A DNA stretch of 64,000 nucleotides from Lunularia cruciata (GCA_948567375.1 OX419758.1:20031001-20095000), one strand, 5' to 3'; shown: positions 23,330 to 35,186, numbered from the stretch's first letter. The notes: a model not told the origin generated them from the sequence alone. Made by a program: numbers and translations.

Positions 23330-26300
23330 TCAACTTGGCCATCTGCTTGCCGACAACCTACACACACCACAGGTTTGAATCGTCTGGATTCTGATCTTCT
23401 TCTGTGCCTACTCAAGGAAGTTGATCGGTTTTTCCCTCTTATTCATATGAGAAACTTCTCTGTCAGATCTGCATCAAAGTCCACGGAGGGGGACCACCGC
23501 AGTTGAGCATTGTCAGGGACCTGAGACTCTAGCTAGCTCGGATACCATTTCTGGGACATGAAAGCATTGAGCTCTGCTACACATTTAGCTTCGCGGAGAA
23601 ATGCCGATCGTACTCGTCTGAGATGGCAAGGTGCTACAGGGAAAATCTACACATTATTTGTCATGTTCTACAACATTACAACATCTACACATTATTTGTC
23701 ATGGACGTTCTACCATCACTGAATATCCGGATATTGTGATTACTGAATTTGCACCAGTCATTATCATGGCTCATTTCCAAGGCATGATCACGCCATGTGG
23801 TATTTGTGGTTTGAAAAAGGCACGGTGTAACTTTCGATGGAGCAACAAATCTCACTTTGTAATCGTCCCTTCCTTTCCTCTTTACGATGGTGTGCAAGAG
23901 CCAAACCTTGAGAGCTCGAGTAATATTCACATAGTTTCGATGTGTTTTGTTAATCCGCTTGGATTCATGCCGTGAAGGTGAAAGGAGCATATATTCATTA
24001 ATGTTTTCGAGCAGAAACTCGGTATGAGGGGTACTGACAATTGCTCAGCTACTTCGGCACTGCGTGAGGCACTGATGAAGTCGCAGGTGTTTTCGTGAAG
24101 GTTTACTACGGCAGCCTTCTGCTTCCCCTTTGCTGTTTAGCGTCTCAGGACTCAAGCGTCCATAGCGCTTGTTGCGTTATACTTTATATCCTGTCCTTTT
24201 TCGCTTCGCTCTCGTTACCCTGTTACACTTCAACAGGTTTCTGCAGCCACACCATCCTATAGCTCTCGTATTGTTCCACTCCTCCATTCCCCAGCTAATT
24301 CCCTCCCTATTATTTTTCCTTCGCTCTTTGCCTGATTAATGGGACCTCTGGTGTATACAGTGTTCCTACCCGACTCCATCCCACGTTTTTAATTTTTATC
24401 GTTCATGCACTGCTTACTGGCAGTCATTTACGTAGCGGTACCTATTTCTCGCTGTTGTTTGCATAGAGTTCTCGATTTCATGGTGGTTTATTAGTCTGTT
24501 AGCCATATGTTATACTCAATTTGTTTCAATTATGCCTTTGCTTCAAGTTACATTTGATGCATTCTACCTTATGGATTTCTCACTATTCTAGCATTGTCAA
24601 TTATGTACATCTTGCTTATTGATCATTTGCACCTCATGAGGTCTGGATAACCCGTTCCCAGAACGGCATCTGTTCTCGTATACCTATATATTCATTAATG
24701 GTATGAGCTTACAGGATATTGCTGACAGTAAAAGGAAATGCCGATCAGTTTTGCCTATGAACATCTCTACGAGATTAAGTGCTCAGTCATTACTTGACTT
24801 AGCATCATGTCTGCCGGCATGTTGCAGAGTTGCTTGTTTATGCGTTCCTTCCTCAGGTGATCAGGCATTCAGGAACTCGAATCTCGAATCCTCGAGATCC
24901 TCCTCGAATCCTCCTCATGCAAACTCCAACTCGTAGATTTGTGTCCATGAGGCTATACTCTCGAGCTGACGGAGATCGAATTTCGGACTCCTAGCAACGG
25001 GTGAAGGAAAGTCACTCCCAGCGGAAGCCCAGGTTGCCAGGAGACAAATGCCTTTACCTTCACAGTCTCCTGTCTCCTTGCCGGAACGAGCGCTCCGGAA
25101 TGCTATAATGATGTGAATAAATTATGATCTTCAGATTAATTCCAATCATGGAATACCTGAGGAGTCTAAACCTGCATCACCCAATTGGGCGTCCAACCAA
25201 TTCCATCTTAATGTTGAGAGACTACTGGCGAGCCGGCTCGTTCAGATGGAGAGGAATTTTTTGTATCACAAAATCCTCTCCATCTAAACTCCGCGGAAAA
25301 GATATCATCTCGTCTTTGACTGCTGAAAAATGCCCCGATAAAGCCGTGAATATACAACTCACTCTTGCATGCTTTAAGGCAGAAAGAACGTCAATGCTCT
25401 TGAGCATGTTCACGTGGATAAGTCTCCAAGGGCCTTCGTAGCTTTAGTTGGGATTTAATCCAAGATTCCAAAAATCACGAGCGCATATATAGACATGTCT
25501 TGCGCGTCTCTACTGTTCGGAAAGCGCCAGCATCGATGACTTATGTCCAGATGAGTTTCTCCAGACTGTTCTAAGTCATCTGCAAGGTTGCCGCTGACTC
25601 TGCATCTCCAGCACGCGACGTAAAGAGTTTACAAGGGGATTAAAGTCAAAAGATCTAAACGCCACTCCACTTCAAGTGAGAGGGCTCGGATATATTGAAA
25701 GTTTTATAAGTTGCACAAGACATGTCTGTGTGATGGCGCAGAATCATAATAGATTGTCACTGGGCTCACACAGACAAATTTCAACTTCTCATAGTGTTTG
25801 GACTGAACTGTGGGTGGATGGACCCACAAACATTGCAGTACAAGTTGTTCTAGATCTTATGATGGTTTTTGAGTTAGCTTTCCTTGGTCAACTTCTTGTC
25901 CTGTGCCAGAAGTAAGCCCACTCGGACATCACTCGGACATCGGATGAAGGTATCGCTCAGCAATGCGACATCAGGTAACTCCAAGGAGATAATTTGTATA
26001 ACATGAAACCCAGGTCTTATACCTAAGAAGAAGCTGACAGTATTCCGAACAGTTATCTTGGAGCTGAAGTGCTTCTGCTGCCTTAGACAAGACAGAAACT
26101 ACACAGCTGGGCTCCGGGCCAGCACCCAGGAATTGGGGTGTGAGGGGACCACGACAGATGAATGACACAGATAGAGAAGCCGCATGGATCCTTCTTCTGT
26201 GGAAGGAGACACAAGATTCGGGTTCAGGAGGAACCCTCAAAAATCTTAAGTGGATCCTGCCAAGACCATGACTCGGCTCCAAAGTGATGAGCGTGATGAA

Positions 26301-27797
26301 CGTCAAGTTGGTCACCAGGTTAAACTTGAGGAGGTATCTTATCTATTCAAACCCCACTTGCTCCAGGTTAGACTTCGAGCTAGCAAATGCTTCTTCCAGA
26401 CACCCATGATCACCACCTTTGGAGAACCAATGAACATAAGTCCTCGATTCTTTCCACACCCTGCAAAGAACTCAGTCGTGGGGTGGAAGAACCGCTTCAA
26501 TCGGGATCTCGAATCAGGATATTTATCAATGAACGATCCAGGCCACCATACTCTGATGCAGAAACTAATTAAGCCCATGTGTTCTACACACTGGGGGTTT
26601 ACACTTTTCTTATGAGTCGCTCAACTGCTTTCCAAAAGCCCTGGAAGGACAAGAAGCAAAGTTTCTGCCAGTCCTGAATGAGTACTAAGGGACTACGAAC
26701 ATTAATCTCATATCCCACCAACTTATAACTCCAGAGTTCCCGTTAATAAAACAAAAGACTTTCTTCATCAATGAAATTGATATAGAGAATGTGTTCACCA
26801 GATTACTTTTTCTTCTACATTTTCATTCATAGTGCAGAAAAATTAGTTTGATTTCAGAGTTCTGTAGCATATTTTTAATATCAACAATATCATCTGATTC
26901 TGATCATCTCCATAGTCCAAGTTTAATGGTTCAAACCAACGGTCCTCTTTTCAAAATTTTGTTTTCAAGTCTCTAAAATATAAGAAGCAAGAATAAGTAG
27001 TTTCTTGATAAATTACCCGAACTAATATACTTTTAGTTAAAAAAAAATACACAAGTTTCTCTTATTCACCTAGACGAAAGTATACCACAGCAGAAATCGG
27101 TGACCGTAACCGTAGAAGTCACAAAATCGTTTAGAAACCAAAAACGAAACATCAAAACTTCGCTGGAAGAAGATAAACGGTCAAACTGCTTTTTAGGTGC
27201 TTATTTGACTTGAAATCAGATTGCTTTCAAATCAACACAGCATGTTCGCATGTTGCGGGGTAGTGTACTTATAACATCTACGAGCCACCACGTCTTCTCG
27301 GTTGGTGCTAGACCTGGGTGTTTGTATTAGAAACAACCAGTAACGAAAACAGGATGTGGAAGGACGACTTGTTTCACTGAGTGTGGGAAAATCGAAAGTG
27401 CCATTCAGATAAGTTGAGGTGTTTGATGGATCTTCCAAGAGATTCAACGAGAGTCAAGGGGGGTGGTCCATCCAATCAGTAGCACTCGTCAAAGATAGAC
27501 CCTGATTGGGATGACCGCATCCCTTAATTAGACTTGTCCTTTACTTTGGTAGAATCTGTTTGAATGAACGCAGTCAAAGCTAACACGAGCTCTTGTTTCA
27601 ACCGTTTATCATGAAGATTCCAAGCACCAACTTTACGTTGCCTAGGACCACCATAGAAAGGGGATTACTTTCTCGAGCCTGATAACGAGAGGCATGTTAC
27701 GATCACCCTATGGAGTGTCGAAGATTCAGCTTCACGCGCATGAATGTCCAAGGGAAAAAAATCGAGAATATTTCCTGGTTGAAATTGTCGTAGCAGA
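23330..27797. other. long unassigned stretch
   Basis: Holds scattered open frames of 60-120 codons on both strands (for example + 26250-26615, - 26578-26339), none recognisable. A 38-bp-period duplication of atctacacattatttgtcatg lies at 23645 and 23683. A short foldback lies at 25244-25285. AT content rises from about 26700 to 27200. Additional spliced genes could be hidden here, but I cannot support any. Confidence 0.3.
25244..25285. repeat. short inverted repeat
   Basis: Arms AGATGGAGAGGA and TCCTCTCCATCT are exact complements and extend imperfectly into the A/T-rich loop of about 18 bases. Origin unknown. Confidence 0.8.
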
Positions 27798-27806
27798 CTT
27801 TCTAGC

Positions 27807-27837
27807 TTTTCTTGTTATCACTTGCGGTCGCCTCCTT
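27807..27837 (+). mobile_element. 31-bp non-LTR 3'-tail insertion
   Basis: The 31 bases contain cttgttatcacttgcggtcg, which is the 3' end of the non-LTR family in plus orientation. They are bracketed by a 9-bp target duplication, ctttctagc at 27798-27806 and 27838-27846. Confidence 0.75.
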
Positions 27838-28849
27838 CTTTCTAGCAACTCGGTTTCTGGTTGAAACGTGAGGAAGGAATGTCTGGCTGACTTCTTGCAC
27901 TTTGTGAAGTCCGGAGGAAGACTGGAAGATAAGGGATAAGTAATCTTCCACATGATTGATTGAGTAGTGGACAACCTAGCCCAAGATTGATTTGTTGGGC
28001 TGCATACTTTACGGATACCTCTACACCTCTAATCTGCATCAAATGAGGATCATGATGGGCTTACCATGAATCTATATCTACTTAGCAGAGTAGACTCAGT
28101 CTACACCAATGACTACACTCCCTACGAGTATTCAACGCTTGAAGGTATTCACAGCTCACTGATGGGGCTCTCAATCCGTTTGTCCGGACAATGATTGAAT
28201 CAACGAGTCAAGTGACCGTTTCTTGCAAATTTTTTGATTGATGGACTTGCAAGATGATGTTAAGTATCTAGATGCAGACGAATGAATTATAATCTAGACT
28301 TATGTCAATCAACATGTCATCGGATCGTTTGAATGAGAAGCAATATTATTTGTATGTCAAATCTGATGTCGGAGATTTCCACCGGAATCATCAAGCGATA
28401 TTCCCCTTTCTTCCGCGTTCATTGTCTTGATTATTGTTCCTGATCGACTTGAATTACCGAGTTTTTCTTGCCGGTATTCTCGTTTCGAGCTAAAGTCGGC
28501 GTGGAGATGGCGTCTAAGTCCTTGACCACATCTAAATCTGGAGCAAAAGTATTCTAGAAATAGTGCGCACTCACATGTACATCATGCCTCAATATTACAA
28601 GCAAGTCGTAATCTTTACTCTTTCTTCCCGAAGAAGCGCAACTTTATAACAAAAGGACAGAACAGAAAACAAAAAACGTTCTGCTCAATGGCAGAAGGAA
28701 CCTACCCTACAAGAAAGTCGTGTTCTCTTCTCGTCCAAGTTTGCTCCATTTATTCGCACGACTTGCTGGAGCAATTGTGGGGAGGCTAAAAGCTATGTTA
28801 GTGCCTCCAGTGAGTTCTAGAATCGCCTCGTAGATAATATCACAACGCT

Positions 28850-29500
28850 CTTGAAGAATTACTGGTTGTATTGTCCTCGAGAAGTACTTTTAGCGTCACA
28901 ACATTTCAATCTAGGTATGTTTAACTTGCATACTGACTCACGTTTTCACGAAGATTCAAGAACGGATAACCCGCACTTTCGTGGAATCGATCCCGAGTGC
29001 ACAGAAAATGATTGCACTCTCCGTGGGAAAATAGATGCCACATACACGCAACCATACACACACTGCCTATCTTCCCCCCCCCCCCCCCCCCCCCCATATG
29101 TAAAACGTTTGCCATTGAGTTTGAGGACCAGCAGACAAGGTACTGCGAGTGCGGGAAGAAACCGGAGAAGGTAAGAAATTGCGCTTTCGAGTTTTGATTC
29201 ACTGGGTTGTGCACTCTGGAGCAGCGCGCGATCAAGTAGTCATCATTTACTTCGTAACTTTGGACTGATATACGACGAGGGACTTAAAGCGAAACTTCTA
29301 AGTTTTTCCCTACAGTAATACCAACTGATTGAAATGAGATCATCAACTGAATGCGCATCATCAGCTTGGACGTCTGCTTAAGACCGCCCAAGTATAAGAA
29401 AATCTTCGTTCTCCATGGAAGTCCTTAGAAAGCTCCACGTCATTCTGTAGTGATGGTGCAAACAAGACGCTCACAATGGTTCGGGATCTTTAAGTAGTAC
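28850..29500. other. unassigned DNA with a 22-bp poly(C) run
   Basis: A run of 22 cytosines lies at 29074-29095. The overlapping short frames are low-complexity artefacts. No gene recognised. Confidence 0.4.
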
Positions 29501-29515
29501 CAACAAAGAGTGAAA

Positions 29516-30003
29516 GGCCGCTGCATAGAAAAAATGAAGGATGGGAAGACCCCATCAAGCAGAGAAGGGAGAGAAAAAAAATTAAAAAAATGGTGTTAAG
29601 CCCCATTAGAGTCTATATGAGAAATTTGCCCTATCGCACCTAAGATATCCGTAGGGTTTACATACAACTGGAGCATCCGAAAAAACATCACCTAATGTGA
29701 TTACTCTCCAATGGATTGCACTAGCCACTATACTATGTAGACCAATAGATATATATTATTTAAAATATATTACAAAGTGGAAGAGTGAGAGTGATACCCT
29801 AGCACCTAACATGATAAGCTCTCATGCACTCCCCAACCAATGTGTCCAACGCCGGGTGTTTCATTCCATATAACTCCGAAGTTGAAAGAACAAAGAGGTG
29901 ACCTCGTTGTATACTAGAAGACCTTGCGACCTGTTGCAACGTTGAAAGAACAAAGAGGTGACCTCGTTGTATACTAGAAGACGTTGTATACTCGTTGCAA
30001 CAT
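29516..30003 (-). mobile_element. 5'-truncated non-LTR fragment, copy D
   Basis: Minus-oriented 3' end of the non-LTR family, from ggccgctgcatag (degenerate end motif) through the palindrome position (ttaagcccc near 29600) into the endonuclease region. It matches 39915-40360. It carries many substitutions and an internal 60-bp duplication at 29881-29982. No clear target duplication was found. Confidence 0.8.
29881..29982. repeat. 60-bp-period tandem duplication inside copy D
   Basis: The 42-bp block gttgaaagaacaaagaggtg... occurs identically at 29881 and 29941. It duplicates the part that encodes RGHLFVLST in the non-LTR remnant. Confidence 0.9.
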
Positions 30004-30472
30004 TTGACTAGCATCAAAGGGAATTTCAAGATGAACAAGAAAGCTTATGTATGCGGTGCATGTATAATTGTACGATGTTTTATGCATATCTATGTACACA
30101 AAGTCCAAACTCACATATTTGCAAAGTCCAGCTCTGTTGTGCTGACGTCAGATTAATCTTATCCGACACATCATTATCGAACGTTGGTACGTCATACTAT
30201 CCTCTGAAGTAGCTAGCACATAGCTACAGTGTACAGATCGCTATTTAGCTTGGATGATCGCCGTCTCCCCCTCCAACCCAGGCTCTCCATCCTAGCCCAA
30301 GGTTACCTTTTGACTGGATTCCTAGAGAGTGTACGTTGGAGGTATGAGGTCCTCAACAGTTTGGTACAGTGGTCACATGTGACAGGCTTAGGTAGCTCTA
30401 CCAAGTTCATTGTCGGGGACAGAAAGTCTTTTCCGCATGGAACCAATTGCTTACCAAGGTGGAGTTCAATTA

Positions 30473-30955
30473 TTGGATTCCTCACATACTCAGGCTCACT
30501 TTTCCCATACATGACGCATGTGTTTTGCGCGGCTTACATCTCTGGAGATGGGTTGGGATGGCATGGCATAGCCATGCCATGGCATGTCACAACTTAAGGT
30601 TGGAGCCTTTACTAAGATTCAATCAGAATCCCTAACTAGAACAAATGAATCATGTAAGATTAGATAAAAGGCGACCGCGTAGGAAAAAATAAAGGATGGG
30701 AATCATGTAAGATTGATGTTTGTGAACTTTACATACATAGGCATGTTGGATTTCTCTACATACTCAAGCTCACTTTTCCCGTACATGACGCAGTGTTTTG
30801 CGCGGCTCACATCTCTGGGGTTGGGATAGTACAGCATGGCATGTCATGCCACAAATTAAGATGGAGACTTTATTAAATATTCAATGAGAATATCACACTA
30901 GAATAAATGAATCTTGTAAGCTTGATGTTTGTGAACTTTACATACATAGGCATGT
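30473..30955. repeat. tandem duplication, unit about 210-270 bp
   Basis: Unit 1 (30473-30745) and unit 2 (30746-30955) share cacatactca.gctcactttt, tgttttgcgcggct, ggcatggcat-rich palindromic DNA, and a common end ttgatgtttgtgaacttt...aggcatgt. Unit 1 is longer because it holds a 38-bp non-LTR tail plus its 15-bp target duplication. Confidence 0.9.
30662..30699 (-). mobile_element. 38-bp non-LTR 3'-tail insertion with paralogous empty site
   Basis: The insert contains aaaaggcgaccgcgtagg, the minus-oriented 3' end of the family. It is flanked by an exact 15-bp duplication, gaatcatgtaagatt, at 30647-30661 and 30700-30714. The second unit of the surrounding tandem duplication carries the uninterrupted site gaatcttgtaagctt at 30909-30923. 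Confidence 0.9.
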
Positions 30956-31276
30956 GCCGTCCTTCGGACTTCTCTTGTTCGGCTTTCTACCAAATGCAGG
31001 TCCACGTCAGCGGAGATCCTGGCCAAGTACAGACAGCATGGAGAATTCGGAACCTTGGAAATCGCATGACTGTCGTGACATGGTGGAAAGGAAGTAGCAC
31101 ATGTCATGAACGTTCGGGATTATGCCATGTGCTCATAGGCATCATTGGCTGAAAGCCATAGGCACACAGGGGGGCATCCCTGATCATTAGGTAAGCAGGT
31201 TTGGCTTGTTACAAGCAAAGCCGTTTTTAGGTGCAAATTCCCCCTACATTACATGATATGCTCCCTATATTTCTTG

Positions 31277-31374
31277 GGGCTTAGCCCCATTCTACCGCCT
31301 ATGTCTTTTCCTTGTCCGGCTTGATGTTCTTCCCTATCTTTCTTGTTATCACACGCGGTCGCCTTCTACCAAAA
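31277..31374 (+). mobile_element. 98-bp non-LTR 3'-UTR insertion
   Basis: Plus-oriented. It begins at gggcttagcccc, the stop-codon palindrome of the family, runs through cggcttgatg and ends cacgcggtcgccttctaccaaaa. It is flanked by an 11-bp duplication, tatatttcttg, at 31266-31276 and 31375-31385. Confidence 0.88.
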
Positions 31375-31399
31375 TATATTTCTTGAACAATCTATAGTC

Positions 31400-33590
31400 T
31401 AGCCTTCTCCTATCATCTCTGGGTTGGTCTATTGGTCATACGTCGTGGAGATGCAGTGAAGGAACTGACCCTCTTTCTCTTTTCCTTTAAGGTTGCAACT
31501 GGAAGTCCCTGTCTTCGAAAGTCCATGTTGACTGTGTGATTTTCATGCAGTAAAGGGTAGTTGTAAATAAACTTCAGAGTGCACATAATCAGGTTTATCT
31601 TACCATGAACTTTCTCGTCAAAGCTTACTTCGCTGATCTACCAGTTGTCCGATTCTATCTACATTCTACCAATCCAGTGTGATTACAAGATCTGGGTATG
31701 CAAATGACGTTGTTTCCTGCCACATTGTCTTTACGTGTCTATGAGATGTATAGTTGACTCCCGACCTTTGTTCTGCAAGGCTGTTATCCTTCTTGCCAGA
31801 TTAGATAGATGGTCTGCAGCGAGAATGTTACCATGACTTCTCATTTCAGAAATAGGCAATTATCATAGAGGACTACAGAATGGAACACTGTAACATTATT
31901 TTCTCAATGTAATTGCAAGTTAACTGGAGATTCGATTGATTGGATTATTAAGCATAACCGATGGAGCTAACTAATCAATACGATTGCATTGAGGCGTAGT
32001 TACAAGGAGCCTCTTTGAGAATGTTGGTTAGAGAAACGGAATGGCCAACAACTTGTCTCTGTGGTTAAAGTGAGCGCCTCACAAATGGCCTGTGGCGTCG
32101 TAGGTGGTATGTACCACCGACTCAGAAGATGCAGGACTACCGCTTCCCAAACGGCAAAAGAATTCGATACTTCAGTTCACAGCAAACCATCATAAAGACA
32201 GGGACCGGAGTTGCAAAATGTAGATCATGGAAATAAGCATCTTTGACAAGGATGAGGAATACTGTAGTTCCTATCATGAGAAGTAACGACAAAAAAGAGC
32301 GTTCGAGGCGTCTGTTTGTCACATCTCCCGACTGTTATGGTTGTTCCACCGAAATATTTGGGCACGCCCTCCATCACAAATAGATGGACCTACTACTTGC
32401 AGCGCCATTAGTTAATGCATTACCAAAAGGAAGTTCCGTTTGAATGAAGCAAGTCTATTTACCGCCCTGTCATTCGACCTAGGTTATGAACCTGTGGCTC
32501 GCCTCCATGCTCACAGATATGAAGCTTCTTTTCACTGTTCCGACGATACGAGAACATGACATCTGTTAACCTGTACCTCTATGCACATTTCCCCTATGCA
32601 GCCATGTAATTCCTTACGGAAATTGACATTTCTCTCGCCAAGGTGCATTACTCACATTTCCTTCGCAACCTCGACAGCTAACCACCCTTCAGCGTCAAGT
32701 CATTCCTTGTAGGAGGTGCTTCTTTCTAGGAAGAAAATAAGATTACGCAGCGCGACATGGTTTCTGTTATTTTTCCCCCACATACCAAGAATCTACTCCA
32801 ATGCTCCACCTACATTTCCAGATAGTGGCCGGTTACAATGGTGCCACTGAACAGTTTTCCATTCCAATGTCCCCTCTCCTCACGAAGGGTAGGTCCAATG
32901 GAACCCATCCTCTTGAAAGCTTCCAATGTTGTTCAAGTGAAACAGCAGGTGTGAAGGGAGTGTCCATCCGATATCCGAGGACTCGGATAAATCCAGTGGG
33001 GATACGCTGTAGTGAAACACCATATACATGGACATCTCAAACGGAGCAAGAAAGTGAACACCGGTTTTACAAAATTTTGCAAACAGATTAAATCCAAGCA
33101 TATGATGCTGAAAACAAAATAAACTCCATCAAGATTACGCAAAAGTACACTGGCATCTCAAAGGGAGCCATGAAGAAAACCGGTTTTGACAACTCTGCAA
33201 AAGATGATTTCCAGCTAGTGGCGCTGGAGAGAAATATATTCCATCGACATTAACAAGGGGCCACTAGAACCTGTGACCCACGGTAATCAGCCTGAGCTGG
33301 CTTAAAATGAATGAAATGATCTCCGCTCTGAAGGAAATTTACCCTACAACGATTTCGCTGCCATGATTTTATGCAAGGTAATTACAGGCTGGCTGATATC
33401 TACATGACTACATTAAATGTACACGCTAATTCGAAGTCGGATTTACAATTGAGAGAACCAACGAATCAGACTCAAGGCCGATTGCAGTTTCTTGTACATG
33501 GAATTGTACAGGAATCGAACGTAGTTCGAACCAGATCTCCGTTCGATTCAGATACAAAATATCTATCAAAATTTGTCTCAGATGGAGAAG
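31400..33590. other. unassigned DNA 3' of the F-box gene
   Basis: No coding family recognised. It holds a diverged duplication at 33026-33252 and presumably the 3' UTR of the minus-strand F-box gene near its right end. Confidence 0.35.
33026..33252. repeat. diverged tandem duplication, period about 121 bp
   Basis: Segments 33026-33136 and 33149-33252 share ggcatctcaaa.ggagc, aaccggtttt, tctgcaaa/tttgcaaa and an end with ccatc.a.atta. Divergence is substantial. Confidence 0.65.
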
Positions 33591-33593
33591 GAC

Positions 33594-34733
33594 TCAGATA
33601 ATGAAGTAACAGATGAAGGCAAACACTCCAATTCCGCTCACGACGGCAGCAGTGTCAAGGCGACCTTCGTGTCTAATCTTCTTCTCCTTTAACTCACTCT
33701 GCACCTTGAGGTACTGATGATAAGAATTCAAGACGTCCACGTGTGCCCTGCTTTTAGGACAGCTTAGTGCCTTGTGCAAAATGGCAAGACTGTCCTTACC
33801 GTTCACATGAGCACCACCCATGTCCTCCAGCTGCATGCTTAACTCCGTCAACCTAAGTGTGGTATTCACGGTCTCCCCGGCTTCAACATTCGAAAATCTG
33901 CATTTCATCACAATGTTGCATTGTACGGCACTACACAATGAATCCCTGTTAGCAGGAAGAATCGATCCGAATCGAATGAGGAAATCCTCGTCGCAAGGCC
34001 AGTGTCGTAACCCTCCTAGAGGCCTCCAGCTTGCAAGATTGGCCATCTGCTTGGTCTTCTTGTTGATCAAAATCCAGCTGACCCTCATGTTATCCCAAAG
34101 TGCCTTCCAAAACTTCCCGTCCTTCCTTTCTTTCTCCACTGACGTGATAGATGGTAGACCATCGGTGATCAGCACGGGGGATTCGTTACCCCTCTCGTCC
34201 TCCTCCTCGGGGGATTTCAGCAGATCAATACGAAATGGACAATTGGAAAACCAGCCGAGAAAATCATCAGCCCCGGGAATTCCCTGGACTGTCCTGGAAA
34301 ACACAGACTTGCCGTTGTACACCACATCAACTATTGAAATGAGATTTGAAGGAGACAGATCAGATGGCTCCTGGTTTTCGATGTCATCTTCATCATCCCA
34401 CCATGCGTCACAATCCCTCATACCGTAATCATCTTCCTCCCTCACCATAGGTTGTTGCCTGTTAATGATCAGGGGGTAGCACTCTGCATAAAGTTTCCGA
34501 AATCCTCCAACTTCCTCCACTATGGCCTTCACCTCAGGATCCTTCGTTGAGGGCCAACGTTCAGTACAGCACTTCTCCCACAAACTTTCGTCCTCAGACA
34601 TGCACTTGATTCCGGAGCTGATACAGCTTGCTGTGGCGAGGGTGACGGGATCTACTCGCCTCAGCACTTCAAACACCAAATCATTATTCAGAAGCCCGAC
34701 CTCTGTGCCGATGGCCTCACCACAATGAGCCAT
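33594..34733 (-). CDS. F-box protein, At2g27310/At2g36090-like, with C-terminal hydrophobic anchor
   Basis: Single exon, 379 residues, from ATG 34733-34731 to TGA at 33594. The F-box is at about residues 14-60 (LLNNDLVFEVLRRVDP...SLWEKCCTERWPS). Such domains bind SKP1 in SCF ubiquitin ligases. Then follow an acidic stretch (about 96-123) and the plant-specific region seen in this subfamily, with FWKALWDNMRVSWILINKKTKQM and RPLGGLRHWPCDEDFLIRFGSI. A conserved-length C-terminal helix region is followed by a hydrophobic last 19 residues ending CYFII, which looks like a tail anchor. Codons upstream of the chosen ATG stay open for 12 triplets but contain no ATG. Large plus-strand frames inside are antisense shadows. 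The substrate is unknown. Confidence 0.93.
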   Translation of the reverse strand: MAHCGEAIGTEVGLLNNDLVFEVLRRVDPVTLATASCISSGIKCMSEDESLWEKCCTERWPSTKDPEVKAIVEEVGGFRKLYAECYPLIINRQQPMVREEDDYGMRDCDAWWDDEDDIENQEPSDLSPSNLISIVDVVYNGKSVFSRTVQGIPGADDFLGWFSNCPFRIDLLKSPEEEDERGNESPVLITDGLPSITSVEKERKDGKFWKALWDNMRVSWILINKKTKQMANLASWRPLGGLRHWPCDEDFLIRFGSILPANRDSLCSAVQCNIVMKCRFSNVEAGETVNTTLRLTELSMQLEDMGGAHVNGKDSLAILHKALSCPKSRAHVDVLNSYHQYLKVQSELKEKKIRHEGRLDTAAVVSGIGVFAFICYFII

Positions 34734-35090
34734 CTCCGCAGAAGTAAACCCTACCACACAGCTCTTCACCGCTCCTCCTTAGACACACCGTAGAGAACTC
34801 CGAACTCGCTTGCTCCTCAAGCACACACACGAACCCGCGGATGAAACCTGACCTAACAAAGCGCCCGGAACGAGAACACCGAGCAAGGCCGCTCACTCCT
34901 CTACTTCTTGACTTCACGACCTTTACACCCCGTAGGGCGTTTCCATCACACTGCAACTCAGCAGCCCTCGCCACTTCCGAGACCTTCAGCAAAGGTCGCT
35001 CGCTAGCCAGAGACCTCACAAAGACTTCAGCACTCTGCAGGAAGAGAGATGTATGAGAGACGGCACAAGGCTCAGGGTGCTCGAAAATAG

Positions 35091-35150
35091 AGAGAATGCA
35101 AGAGAGATGGAGTCAGAAGGAGAATGAGGGAGAAAGAGAGGACCAAAATG
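35091..35150 (-). promoter_or_regulatory. pyrimidine-rich leader of the F-box gene
   Basis: The transcribed (minus) strand is a long CT-rich stretch (ctctctttctccctcattctc) between the TATA-like box and the start codon. It resembles plant Y-patch or CT-rich 5' UTR sequence. Confidence 0.45.
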
Positions 35151-35178
35151 GGAAGCATGAAACGCAGATCTGCGAGCC

Positions 35179-35186
35179 TTAATATA
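35179..35186 (-). promoter_or_regulatory. TATA-like box of the F-box gene
   Basis: The minus strand reads TATATTAA followed by GGCTCGC, about 450 bp before the F-box ATG and about 30 bp before the CT-rich leader. Placement suits a core promoter. Not proven. Confidence 0.45.

Noticed and set aside
26250-26615. 121-codon plus frame and 79-codon minus frame overlapping
   Set aside because: Neither has a recognisable domain or supporting splice sites joined to neighbours.
28851-29235. Frames containing poly-Pro or poly-Gly
   Set aside because: Produced by the 22-C homopolymer run.
33820-34428. 202-codon plus-strand frame
   Set aside because: Entirely antisense to the F-box gene and explained by its codon composition.
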